From assembly GCF_000285515.1 (NCBI RefSeq), contig NZ_HE610959.1, forward strand, positions 704,456 to 768,455: 64,000 nucleotides of DNA, given 5' to 3'. This DNA is from Paenibacillus senegalensis JC66. Lineage in GTDB: Bacteria; Bacillota; Bacilli; Paenibacillales; NBRC-103111. Positions within the stretch are counted from its first letter, which is position 1. Every line of letters begins with the position of its first letter. This document shows, piece after piece, positions 26,077-34,430 of this stretch. The position numbers were made by a program, and so were the translations under genes. The notes under the pieces are model-generated. The model worked only from the letters and a program-made list of their open reading frames with translations. It did not search any database and was not told the DNA's origin.

Positions 26077-27462
26077 TTACTGTTGATTAGCTTTAAGCTG
26101 AGCATTAAAGATTTCCAGCAGCTCTTCTTCATCTGCAAGCTTGGAAAAGTACTGCTCAAGACTGGTTCCGAACACTTCGATCTCTTCGGTCGTCAATCCC
26201 AGCTGGTCATGTGTTGCGAAATTCGGAATCATCTCCCGGTAGATTTCGAACCTCTTCGGTGTATGTTCAAGCTCTGTACGCACCCCTTCGGCTATGCGTT
26301 TTTCGGCTGGCAGTGTTAAAGTGTGTCTGCGGATTAGGGTCTGTACTTCCTCTGATAACATAAAGTCAGCCAGCCGTTCTGCTTCTTTCTTTAATGAAGA
26401 GGCAGCGCTAACAGCTAAGCCTGTGCTCAGCAGAAGCGTTTGTCCCCCCCTCGCTCTGGGCAGCTGCGCAATGTCAAATGGAAAATCAGCATCCGCCAGT
26501 TCATTCAGCCGATAATAAGTCGTCAGAATAACGGATACCTTTTGCTGCTTGAACAGCTTCTCGACATCATGGTGACTAAATGACATAACTAAAGGGAAGA
26601 GGCCGTCCTCATGCATTAGCTCCCTCATCTCGTGAAACGGATCCAGCATGCTGGGATCGGGAAGCTTCAGCTTTCCATCCCCCCTCTCGAAGGACGCTCC
26701 ATTCTGCAGCAGCAAAATCGGCCAGCGGTTGATCGAAGCCAAGCGGAAGAAAAAACCATACCGTTTCGGATACTGATTCGGACGGCACAGCTTCCTCAGC
26801 GTACTTCGCAAGTCCTGCCAGCTCCAGCTGCTGTCTGGCTCAAACACACGCTCTTCCCGAAAATGATTGAGATTGTAGCACATAATAACCGGTGAGAATA
26901 TAAACGGCCGCACAACAGACCGCCCATCCTCTTCCGCAAACAGCTCGTTAAGAAACGGATAGGTACTTTCCTTCAACGGATAGGACTCCAAGAGCGAGAA
27001 CAGCTGATTTTGCCGAAAATATAAATAGTCAAAATGGTTCATCGCCATCACATCAACGATCCCATGCATGATGAACTGCCGGATAGCCTCGGGATTGGCA
27101 TATGGCAGTGTAATCACTTCCAGGCGGATTTCCGGATGCTTCTGCTGAAACAACTCCAGAAGCTCTGGCATCTTGGTTTCCGATTCCATTGATGGATACA
27201 GTCCGAATCGGAGCACCGTCTGCTCAGCTAGTGAAACAACTTGTGTGCCTACCCGCGGGATTTTGCGAATGAGCCCCTCCTCCACCAGCCTCTCCATCAC
27301 CGCACGAACTGAATTTTTGCTAAGTTCAAACTGCTCGGCTAGCGCTGTTTCGGATGGCAGATAATCCCCTATCTGATAAGTCCCGTTGGAGAGCTTCGTC
27401 CGTATGTGAGACAATAACAGGTTGGAGCGCTCTTGAAAGGTTTTGCGGTCAGGCTTGGCCAT
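26077..27462 (-). CDS. GntR-type winged-helix regulator fused to a family 1 solute-binding-like domain
   Basis: 461 residues. The first 75 are a GntR winged helix (I-G-D-Y-L-P-S-E-T-A-L-A-E-Q-F, then S-V-R-A-V-M-E-R-L-V-E-E-G-L-I). The rest resembles the extracellular solute-binding proteins of CUT1 transporters (L-R-F-G-L-Y-P start, F-Q-Q-K-H-P-E-I-R-L-E-V, a repeat-lobe fold), but without signal peptide or lipobox, so it is cytoplasmic and must sense a ligand directly. The start has GAGGAG 9 bases upstream. No transporter gene is adjacent, so its target is not evident from context. Such fusions are known in Paenibacillus-type genomes. Confidence 0.85.
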   Translation of the reverse strand: MAKPDRKTFQERSNLLLSHIRTKLSNGTYQIGDYLPSETALAEQFELSKNSVRAVMERLVEEGLIRKIPRVGTQVVSLAEQTVLRFGLYPSMESETKMPELLELFQQKHPEIRLEVITLPYANPEAIRQFIMHGIVDVMAMNHFDYLYFRQNQLFSLLESYPLKESTYPFLNELFAEEDGRSVVRPFIFSPVIMCYNLNHFREERVFEPDSSWSWQDLRSTLRKLCRPNQYPKRYGFFFRLASINRWPILLLQNGASFERGDGKLKLPDPSMLDPFHEMRELMHEDGLFPLVMSFSHHDVEKLFKQQKVSVILTTYYRLNELADADFPFDIAQLPRARGGQTLLLSTGLAVSAASSLKKEAERLADFMLSEEVQTLIRRHTLTLPAEKRIAEGVRTELEHTPKRFEIYREMIPNFATHDQLGLTTEEIEVFGTSLEQYFSKLADEEELLEIFNAQLKANQQ

Positions 27463-27790
27463 AGGCCCATCTCCTCTTGGTCGCTTTATTGCTTATCAAA
27501 AAGTAAAAAACCGGTTGCAATCCATACACATTCTACCAAAAACAAACCATGCCGGACAATCCATCAGCTTTTATGCACCCGTTTGCGATCAAAAAAATTA
27601 GCTACCAAAGCCAGCCAGTCCTTGATATCCTGGATTATATTAATCATATTGCATAATTCGTTTTTACCTGCAGAGAGCAAGTAGGCCAAGGTCACCGTTT
27701 TAACTAAATCTTGTTGGATTCAACCTCTCTAGAAAGTTATGCAAAATGCTAATTATCATTTACTTGAACGAACCAGGAGGCGGGTTAGCT
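27463..27790. other. Intergenic region without recognisable gene
   Basis: Upstream spacer shared by the divergent GntR-SBP gene and the monooxygenase gene. It is AT-rich. I see the AGGAGG ribosome binding site of the right-hand gene near its end and no convincing palindromic operator. Confidence 0.5.
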
Positions 27791-28087
27791 ATGATTTTAG
27801 AAGCGGTTATGCTGCAGGTTAAAGAAGGAATGGAAGAAGAGTATGAGGAGGCCTTTAGCAAAGCGTCCAGTATTATCTCATCTATGAAAGGTTATCTGCA
27901 TCACGAATTGCAGCGCTGTATGGATGTCAAGGGCAAATATTTGTTGCTGGTGAAATGGGAAACGCTCGAAGATCATACGGTTGGGTTCCGGCAATCGAAA
28001 CAATACTTGGAGTGGAAAGCATTACTGCATCATTTCTATGATCCTTTCCCTACGGTCGAGCATTTTGAGAAGGTAGCTCTTTCTTGA
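27791..28087 (+). CDS. Antibiotic biosynthesis monooxygenase (ABM)-domain protein
   Basis: 98 residues from the ATG at 27791, which has AGGAGG about 9 bases upstream (a longer frame from 27746 lacks one). The pattern fits the ABM ferredoxin-like dimeric fold: V-K-E-G-M-E-E-E-Y-E-E-A-F, G-Y-L-H-H-E-L-Q-R, Y-L-L-L-V-K-W-E-T-L-E-D-H and F-R-Q-S. Members oxidise quinone- or polyketide-like substrates or degrade heme. The role here is unknown. It is a single-gene unit ending in a hairpin-rich region. Confidence 0.85.
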   Translation: MILEAVMLQVKEGMEEEYEEAFSKASSIISSMKGYLHHELQRCMDVKGKYLLLVKWETLEDHTVGFRQSKQYLEWKALLHHFYDPFPTVEHFEKVALS

Positions 28088-28204
28088 TTTATACGGCTAA
28101 AAGGGCGCCAGTATTTCAGCCCCACAAAGCGAGACGCCGGCTTTGCTTTTGAAGCGGCGTCATCCCCTTTGCGGGTAACTGAATTAGCAAATGTGTTTTT
28201 GGCC

Positions 28205-28262
28205 TAATTCGAATCATCAACAAGCGGCAACAAGATATAGACCAAGGAAAAGCAGCTTGATC
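28205..28262. repeat. Dispersed intergenic repeat, copy 2
   Basis: Related to the segment at 18704-18760 (see there). Its right half forms the terminator at 28232-28274. Confidence 0.5.
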
Positions 28263-28274
28263 TATATCTTTTTT
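28232..28274 (+). terminator. Intrinsic terminator between the ABM and DUF4317 genes
   Basis: AAGATATAGA-CCAAG pairs with CTTG-A-TCTATATCTT (one mismatch), followed by a T-run on the plus strand and preceded by A/T-rich DNA on the other side. It serves the ABM gene and perhaps the convergent DUF4317 gene. A second hairpin without T-run (GACGCC/GGCGTC) lies at about 28133-28160. Confidence 0.75.
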
Positions 28275-28346
28275 GATAATAAACACACTTTTGAGATTTT
28301 AACCGGAAGCTGAATTTATGAAGATGGCTGAATTTTTTACAACGCC

Positions 28347-29513
28347 TTACAGCGTCTCCACATCCAGCGTAAACCCTTCGATCACAGCATCTTCATCAAT
28401 CTCGATCAAGATGCAGCGTCTGCCTTGATGATTCACCTGTTTCACATACTTTAAATCCTGGGGGCTGATGGAGATCGTTGCCACCTTGGTATCAATTTTG
28501 ATCGATTTCTTCGTAAACTTCGGCATGACTGCACTGGCATTCAGCTCGTAATGCTTGTCATCGACGATCGTCTGGAAAGCCTGCTCAACCTTTTCCTGCG
28601 TCACATCCTTCACACCGCTTGCCCTGAGCACCCGTTCCACATCTTTCGAATCCAGCTTGGGAAGCTCCTCTTCCTCCTCGTTCGTCTCGATAACCTGTTG
28701 GATTTCCTCGTAAACATGGGCCAGCGTGGCGCTTTCCAGCCTATCTCCTGCTACTTCCTTTACAATCTCTTCAAAGTATACGCGCTCTTCACGCGCCGTC
28801 ACTTTCTTCTCCGCGTTCAACACCTGATCGATAAAGTCTTCCTTGAGCTCGTTTCCCTTGCCCGCACAATATAAAATACGGTTTACATCGGAAGCGTTGT
28901 CTGTCACGCTCGGGTAGAAGAAACCATGCTCCGGCGAGCTCAGCTTAATAATCGGATCAACTACGAAATTGTATTTAAATTCTCTCTCCACATAGTCGAA
29001 CAACAGCGTCTTGCGCTGCTGCTCTGTACTGTTGATGCTGCACAAGATGAACGGATGCTTGTACATTTCATCCCGCCCGTCCGTTTCGGCTTCCTCATTG
29101 CTTGCCTTGGTCTGCCGGAAGTACTCTCCGCGAATGAAGGTGACGACCATATCGCGCTCGTACTGCTTGTCCTTCAGCATCTTTTCCACCAGCAGCAGCA
29201 TCAGATCCCGCCACTCTTCCTTGTTTTCAGTGGACAGCGCCTGGTACAGCAGGATTTTGGCCGGCTCTTCCGCTTCCTCCTGAAACCGTAACTCAAACAG
29301 CTTATGATCCAATTCTCCGGTCAGCAGCTTTTTGAAATTAGCCATGTATAACTCCTGCTTCTCCCGATCAAGCATGCCGAAAGGCTGATATTCATCATGA
29401 TAAACCTCGTTGCTCTCCTTCATAATGTATACGTTCAGCATATCAAAAATTTGAAGCAAATCATGGTCCAGCTTAAACTGTTTGCGAATATGTGCTAGTT
29501 CTTTCTTTATCAT
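28347..29513 (-). CDS. DUF4317-family protein
   Basis: 388 residues, soluble, no signal peptide or membrane segment. The opening K-K-E-L-A-H-I-R-K-Q-F-K and the acidic, glutamate-rich middle match my recollection of the DUF4317 family found widely in Firmicutes; its molecular function is not known to me. The last 60 residues (V-A-T-I-S-I-S-P-Q-D-L-K-Y-V and I-L-I-E-I-D-E-D-A-V) form a small beta-rich end. Monocistronic; downstream is a shared terminator region, upstream a long non-coding stretch. Confidence 0.75.
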   Translation of the reverse strand: MIKKELAHIRKQFKLDHDLLQIFDMLNVYIMKESNEVYHDEYQPFGMLDREKQELYMANFKKLLTGELDHKLFELRFQEEAEEPAKILLYQALSTENKEEWRDLMLLLVEKMLKDKQYERDMVVTFIRGEYFRQTKASNEEAETDGRDEMYKHPFILCSINSTEQQRKTLLFDYVEREFKYNFVVDPIIKLSSPEHGFFYPSVTDNASDVNRILYCAGKGNELKEDFIDQVLNAEKKVTAREERVYFEEIVKEVAGDRLESATLAHVYEEIQQVIETNEEEEELPKLDSKDVERVLRASGVKDVTQEKVEQAFQTIVDDKHYELNASAVMPKFTKKSIKIDTKVATISISPQDLKYVKQVNHQGRRCILIEIDEDAVIEGFTLDVETL

Positions 29514-30350
29514 CGTAAGACTGACAACTCCTAAGATGGGATATAAACCTGTTGCTATTTAGCTGGCTTGCCAGCGTGCGAATGCAACACCCAGCGGCAG
29601 CCAGCGCGGGCAGCGGCAGCGCGGGCAGCGGCGCTATTTGGCCATTTTGGTTGGCTTGGAAATTCCAACGCTCGTAAGAAGACTATCGATTACCTGTGAA
29701 TAACTGTGTGCAGATAGCAGTGAGGCCTTTTTGCAGCCTTCTTCGAATTTTAACGCTCGCCATTGTCCTTATTTGAGCAGTATCAAGGGGTTCAAAATTG
29801 TAACGCTCGCCATTGTCCTTATTTGAGCAGTATCAAGGGGTTCAAAATTGTAACGCTCGCTATCATCCCTATTTTGATTCAGATTGCGGTTTTTCCGATT
29901 TTTTGACTTCAATAAGAGCGAGGGCGAGCGTTACATTCCTAACAAGTGCAGCGCCAGCGTAGCGCTGAGCGTACCCCGCAAACCGCTAAAAGTCACAGGG
30001 TATCGTGATAGATAGGCAAACATAACAGTCCAATTCTATCATATTTTAAAAGTAAAAAAAGAGAACTCCCAACCAGCTTTTAGCATCATGGAAAATCGAT
30101 TCGCTCCTCTTTTCGAACATGCAGCAGGCTCCTGTATCGCTCCCCATGATTATCGCTGCAGAAAATAGCTGATCCTTAATTCCGAGCAAAGACTTTGGAA
30201 AAAAAGTGTGTTTTACTCCGAAAAATAGGCACCTACTCCTAAAAAAGATTTAGCAACAGAAAAAGAGCGTCCTGCCCGCTCGCTCCGCGATTAAAAACTA
30301 AACTAGTTCATAAGAGCAAATAATACATATGTATAATGCTGCCTTACTCC
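29514..30350. other. Long intergenic region with repeats, no gene seen
   Basis: About 840 bases without a supportable gene. From left to right: two near-identical copies of a 15-bp GC-rich unit (29604-29633), the 50-bp direct repeats and inverted copy at 29751-29933, and A-rich spacer after 30040. Short frames here are broken or lack ribosome binding sites. Confidence 0.6.
29751..29933. repeat. Tandem 50-bp repeat with inverted terminal copy
   Basis: The unit starting TAACGCTCGCCATTGTCCTT occurs at 29751 and 29801 without a mismatch over 50 bp, and a third partial copy begins at 29851 (TAACGCTCGCTATCATCCCT). An inverted copy ends at 29933 (AATAAG-6-GGCGAGCGTTA). A further direct copy, TAACGCTCGCCATCGTCCTT, is at 57502-57521. 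The inverted pair can form a stem of at least 11 bp. Confidence 0.9.
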
Positions 30351-31736
30351 CTATCCCTTCTGTTTTCTTCTAGACCAAACGACCACGGGGATAAGAAGCA
30401 AAGACAAGAAGCCTCCTGCTAATGAAAGTATCGAATAGCTGGTTTGAGCTGCTACCATACCGGACAATGCACCGCCAGCCGCTCAAGCTAAGGCGATCAG
30501 AACATCCACACTCCCTTGAGTTTTTGCCCGTACTTGTGGAGGTGTCGCATCTACGATAGCTGCTGTCCCGCTAATCAAGCCAAAATTCCAGCCAATTCCG
30601 AGAAGCGCCAGAGCAAGCATAATAAACAGCATAGAATCGCCAGGAGCAAAAGCAGCAAGCAACCCTGCCAAGAGCAACGTAACACCCGAAGCGTAAGACA
30701 TCCGTCTTCGCCCAAACTTGTCAACCAGGAAACCGGTAACTAAAGAGGGAAGATACATCGCTGCGACATGGATACCAATAACGAGTCCCACAGCTTCCAG
30801 GCCATGTCCGTGATGAGTCATATGAATAGGAGTCATAGTCATAATAGCTACCATTACAATTTGGGTTAATACCATCACTGTAGCTCCCACGATAAGGCCG
30901 GGTCTATGAGTATTCAGCTCGTGTGCACTCGTTCCTGCCTGGGCACTCGTTCCCGCCTGCACACTCGTTCCTGCTTGCGAATTCAAACTCGCCTGCGGGT
31001 TCGTATCCCTATTAGCTGCCTCCCTTTCTCTTAATCTTTTTTCATTTGCAATTGCTTTGGCTACAATGAATGGATCAGGACGAAGGAAAATCATGAGTAT
31101 CAATCCAGCCAAGGTGAAAGCTGCGGCTGCCAGCATGAAAGGTCCTGTCAACGCAGGGGCACCTAATGAAGTCGCAATCTTCCCGGTAACGTTTACTAGA
31201 TTCGGTCCAGCAACCGCTCCAAAGGTTGTGAACACCATGGCCATACTGATCGCTCTCGCCCGCTCGGTCGGCAGTGCCAAATCTGTTCCTGCATATCTGG
31301 CTTGCAAGTTTGTCGCCGTACCGGCCCCATATATCAACAACGAGAGAAAGAGCAGTGGAAGCTGATTGAAGACAGCTGCAAGAATAACCCCAACCGCCCC
31401 TGCTCCCCCGGCCAGAAAGCCCATAGCAAGACCGATTCGCCGGCCTAAACGCTGAGAGATACGCCCGACTAGCAGTGCTGCACTTGCAGAACCAAGCGTA
31501 ATTAAGGCCGCCGGTATTCCGGCAAAGCTATCTGTACCAAGCATATCTTGAGCGAGCAGAGCCCCTACAGTTACGCCGGCAGCTAGTCCAGCCCCACCAA
31601 AAATTTGAGAAGCGATTACGATCATCATCGTTCTTTTGTACAATTGGCGCTGTTTTTCCGGTGAATCCACGTATTTCCTCCATGGATTTGGGGGAGTTTC
31701 TCTATTTGCTTCAACTCGTATCGCGTCCTCTGGCAT
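30351..31736 (-). pseudogene. MFS transporter interrupted by an in-frame TGA
   Basis: A DHA1-like major facilitator. The start at 31736 has GGGGGAAA 6 bases upstream. The frame stops at TGA 30483-30485 after V-D-V-L-I-A-L-A, but continues without shift for 43 more codons (G-G-A-L-S-G-M-V-A-A-Q-T-S, then a final membrane helix and a K/R-rich tail) to TAG at 30351. A glycine codon GGA turned into TGA would explain it. The truncated product loses about the last one and a half helices. The central loop carries an unusual repeat, Q-A-G-T-S three times. It lies just downstream of a TetR gene, as in drug-efflux pairs. Confidence 0.8.
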
Positions 31737-31849
31737 TTGCAATTTCCCCCATACTATACTAATCAGTTTTAATGCTTAATTTTAAAAATATAATAACAAA
31801 AAAATTGAAAGTTCTATCACAGTAGCATACATGCTAGATATAACCGCGA

Positions 31850-32419
31850 TTAGGCACTAATACCGGTTACTGTAATATCATGAAACAGCTCGTCCAACTG
31901 ATGGGCCGTATATGGGGTCCCTTGTTCCATCCACCAATGCAGCAGCGTCCAAAAAGAACCAAGAATATATGTCACGAGCACCCCGTCAGGCAGTTCTTTC
32001 AATACGCCTGCACCACGCCATTGACGAATCTCATCCTCGATGATCGATTGAAGCATCTGCTTCATATGATAGAGCACCGCTGTCCCCTGCTTGCCGACTA
32101 CAGCCGCATACACCTTCCGATGACCTTGTACATGCTGCAGCATAGCCAAGCTGAACCTGAAACGAATTCCTCCTCCCTCCACTTCATCGGAACCAGGCTT
32201 CTGTTCCTGTAAAAAGCTTAAGAGCTGATCGATACAATCTAGGAGCAGCTTTTCCTTATCCTCATAATGAAAATAGAACGTCGAACGGCCAATATTGGCG
32301 CGTACGCTCAAGTCTTGCACGGTAACCGCCTCATAGCCTTTCTCCACGATCAAGTCCAATAACGCTTCTTGCAATAGAGCGCGTGTTTTTTGCACTCTCC
32401 GATCCGTCACTGCTTTCAT
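31850..32419 (-). CDS. TetR-family transcriptional regulator
   Basis: 189 residues. The N-terminal HTH has L-L-Q-E-A-L-L-D-L-I-V-E-K-G-Y and V-Q-D-L-S-V-R-A-N-I-G-R-S-T-F-Y-F-H-Y, the canonical TetR recognition helix. The C-terminal ligand domain is of the type often annotated TetR_C_8. CGGAGGGG precedes the start. It probably represses the MFS gene 114 bases downstream and perhaps the divergent membrane-protein gene. Confidence 0.93.
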   Translation of the reverse strand: MKAVTDRRVQKTRALLQEALLDLIVEKGYEAVTVQDLSVRANIGRSTFYFHYEDKEKLLLDCIDQLLSFLQEQKPGSDEVEGGGIRFRFSLAMLQHVQGHRKVYAAVVGKQGTAVLYHMKQMLQSIIEDEIRQWRGAGVLKELPDGVLVTYILGSFWTLLHWWMEQGTPYTAHQLDELFHDITVTGISA

Positions 32420-32437
32420 GGGCCCCTCCGATTCCTA

Positions 32438-32537
32438 TTGAACACAAGTTTGATAAATGTCCAATATCTGACATTGTCACCTGAATTGATTATTCCTGGT
32501 CCTTATTATACCTGATACAATCGAACAAAGTGTTCAA
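32438..32537. promoter_or_regulatory. Inverted repeats in the TetR/membrane-protein divergent promoter region
   Basis: TTGAACAC (32438-32445) is repeated in inverse as GTGTTCAA (32530-32537), and TGTC-8-GACA lies between them at 32458-32473. Any of these may be the operator of the adjacent TetR protein; none can be preferred from one copy. Confidence 0.35.
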
Positions 32538-32569
32538 CAACTCACGGAAATATACGAGGAGGCAAAAGC

Positions 32570-33013
32570 ATGAGCATAGCAATGATTCGATACCGAAAAT
32601 CGGCCCTCAAGATACATAGAATCAGTATCGGACTGTGGATTACGGCTGGTGGCATTATGCTGCTAGGCGCCGTCCTGAAAAATAAAGCCTGGATCAGTGC
32701 TGCATATACGTTCATTTTTCATCCCGCGATGGCTGTCGCGATGATTACGGGAATCTATCTGATTCTTGTTGGAAAAGGGAAGTTATTTAAAAAAGGTTGG
32801 TTTTGGGTGAAAGTTTTCTTCCTGCTAGGTTCAATGCTGTTCATGGGTTTATACCTTAACCCTTTACTTAATAGCGGAACGGACATTACTCCGATCTATC
32901 CAATCAGCATCGCATTCTATATAATCTTGTTGTTGATCATCCTCCTCCTGTCTATGAAAAAACTGAAGTCACGGTCGGCGAAAAGAGCACGAAAAGATAT
33001 GGAGGTTTCATGA
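32570..33013 (+). CDS. Four-helix integral membrane protein, unknown function
   Basis: 147 residues with GAGGAGG 8 bases before the ATG. Four hydrophobic segments: I-G-L-W-I-T-A-G-G-I-M-L-L, the H-P-A-M-A-V-A-M-I-T-G helix, V-F-F-L-L-G-S-M-L-F-M, and a leucine/isoleucine-rich last helix, followed by a basic tail. The conserved-looking H-P-A-M plus basic loop G-K-L-F-K-K-G-W resembles small CopD/DUF2269-like membrane proteins, but I would not name it. Divergent from the TetR gene and possibly under its control. Confidence 0.7.
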   Translation: MSIAMIRYRKSALKIHRISIGLWITAGGIMLLGAVLKNKAWISAAYTFIFHPAMAVAMITGIYLILVGKGKLFKKGWFWVKVFFLLGSMLFMGLYLNPLLNSGTDITPIYPISIAFYIILLLIILLLSMKKLKSRSAKRARKDMEVS

Positions 33014-33118
33014 ATTCTAGGCAAAAAGTCAGTCGATAGAAAAAACTGTTATCTTAACCTGCTGCCAGCACAGCTGACCGATTTGCATTAATTTAGACAT
33101 AAAAAGCAGTCCGATTAT

Positions 33119-33156
33119 AAAAAGGCAGCCCCCAATCATGGCGGGCCTGCCTTTTT
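33119..33156 (+). terminator. Intrinsic terminator downstream of the four-helix membrane protein
   Basis: AAAAAGGCAG and CTGCCTTTTT form a perfect 10-bp stem with A and T runs on the two sides, so it works in both directions for this gene and for the L25 gene coming from the right. Confidence 0.8.
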
Positions 33157-33162
33157 CATAGT

Positions 33163-33300
33163 GCACCTGTATAGTTGTACCTGCAAAGTGCATTTGCATT
33201 GTCCTGCATATGCACCAGCAAAGTGCACTTGCATTGTGCACTTGCATTGTGCTCCTGCATAGTGCAACCTGCATTGTGCACCTGGTGCACGTATAGTTAC
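33163..33300. repeat. Degenerate tandem repeat of about 13 bp, GTGCA/TGCAC rich
   Basis: About eleven units related to GCACTTGCATTGT, several carrying the self-complementary GTGCAC. Units vary by one to four bases and by length. It separates the L25 gene from the terminator. The reading frame across it has a strange composition (Cys, Met and His repeats) and is not credible. Confidence 0.75.
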
Positions 33301-33306
33301 TAGTTC

Positions 33307-33894
33307 CTATACCGCCGATTCGCCTTCGGTGTCATCAGACTGGACTTTTGGCGTTAGAATCGACAGGAGTAATTCCTTGTCCGGAGACAGCAGGGTTGTT
33401 CCCGGCGGCAGCTCTATATTTTCAGCTAGAAGTGTATCGCCAATATTCAGCTCGCTAATATCGACGCTGATGGATGAAACCAATTGGTGAGGCAATGCTT
33501 TGACTTCGATGAATGAGCTCTGCGTCTGCAAGATGCCGCCCAGCTTCGTCCCCTTAGGAATACCCATATAAGTTATCCCTACTCTAGAACGAACAAATTC
33601 ATCCGTCTTTACGCGGAGAAAATCTACATGAATATAATCGCGCGTAACAGGATCACGCTGCAATCCTTCCAGCAATACCGGGATTTTCTCAGAATCTCCT
33701 ATTTGGATATCCACCAGCCGCGATCCAGCTCCTCGAATCCAACGTTTGAATTCCCGCAGCGAAATATGGATCATGCTGCTTTCCTGGCCTGGTCCCATTA
33801 TTGAGCCCGGAAGGCGCCCCTTGCTACGCAGGCCCTTCAGGCTTGACTTATTCATAGGTAATCTTGGTTCCGCTGCAAAACATGCTCTCATCAT
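33307..33894 (-). CDS. rplY: Ribosomal protein bL25 / general stress protein Ctc family
   Basis: 195 residues. The N-terminal 5S-rRNA-binding domain is recognisable by L-R-S-K-G-R-L-P-G-S-I-M-G and the R-D-Y-I-H-V-D-F strand; the C-terminal TL5/Ctc domain by V-P-I-x-Y-x-G-x-P-x-G-like I-T-Y-M-G-I-P-K-G-T-K-L-G-G and L-N-I-G-D-T-L-L-A. AAGGAG lies 7 bases before the ATG. The N-terminus is divergent for L25 (no T-L-K-A-E-x-R), so it may be a second, stress-related paralogue rather than the housekeeping copy. Monocistronic. Confidence 0.85.
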   Translation of the reverse strand: MMRACFAAEPRLPMNKSSLKGLRSKGRLPGSIMGPGQESSMIHISLREFKRWIRGAGSRLVDIQIGDSEKIPVLLEGLQRDPVTRDYIHVDFLRVKTDEFVRSRVGITYMGIPKGTKLGGILQTQSSFIEVKALPHQLVSSISVDISELNIGDTLLAENIELPPGTTLLSPDKELLLSILTPKVQSDDTEGESAV

Positions 33895-34192
33895 TACAAC
33901 ACTCCTTGGTCAACGATAATAGTTTGTGCTCCCAAAATCTCTATCCGTCATAAAGAATATTTGATTTCGTCCCCCTGACCGGGGGATATAAAGAGCACCA
34001 TGACATCACCGCCTTAACTCATAGTAATGATCGTCGTGCATATAAGATGAAGGCATCCCGCCTCGGTAAGAAGCGAAATGCCTTGTGAACTACCATAGCA
34101 CAAACCTGGCAGCTTGTCGACAACCGTGAGCGTTTTGCTGAGAGTTGGAAATTACTGTATACTATTTATATAGGTTGAGGAGGGGCGTTCGG

Positions 34193-34390
34193 ATGATAGT
34201 TAGAAAGACAGAAGGAACAGATAACCACGCACTTAGTGCTCTGGCCTACCGCTCAAAAGCTTATTGGGGAATTCCAAGGAGTTTCTGGACAACTGTCGGT
34301 AAGATTTGACCGTTTACTGAGGAGTACATTGCCGATAATCCAGTTTTTCCTGCCCGAAAGCTGCCTTTAATGAAAGTGAGAGTCCTTTGA
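34193..34390 (+). pseudogene. GNAT acetyltransferase remnant
   Basis: From an ATG with GGAGGGG 7 bases upstream the frame reads M-I-V-R-K-T-E-G-T-D-N-H-A-L-S-A-L-A-Y, then R-S-K-A-Y-W-G-I-P, the usual start of a GNAT enzyme. It hits TGA at 34307, and in the same frame continues F-T-E-E-Y-I-A-D-N-P-V-F, another conserved GNAT segment. It then loses similarity and stops at 34390. The acetyl-CoA-binding part is missing, so this is a decayed, truncated gene. No other gene was found in 33895-34192. Confidence 0.7.
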
Positions 34391-34430
34391 TAATCAGCCA
34401 AGGCGAAAACAAACAGAAAGGGTGGTGAGA

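Noticed and set aside
27740..27775. Fur-box-like AATGCTAATTATCATT upstream of the ABM gene
   Set aside because: Only one half fits the Fur consensus; the second half matches at about three of seven positions.
33029..33274. 81-codon minus-strand frame (M-Q-V-A-L-C-R-S-T-M)
   Set aside because: It runs through the 13-bp repeat array and the terminator hairpin, has repeat-driven composition and no ribosome binding site.
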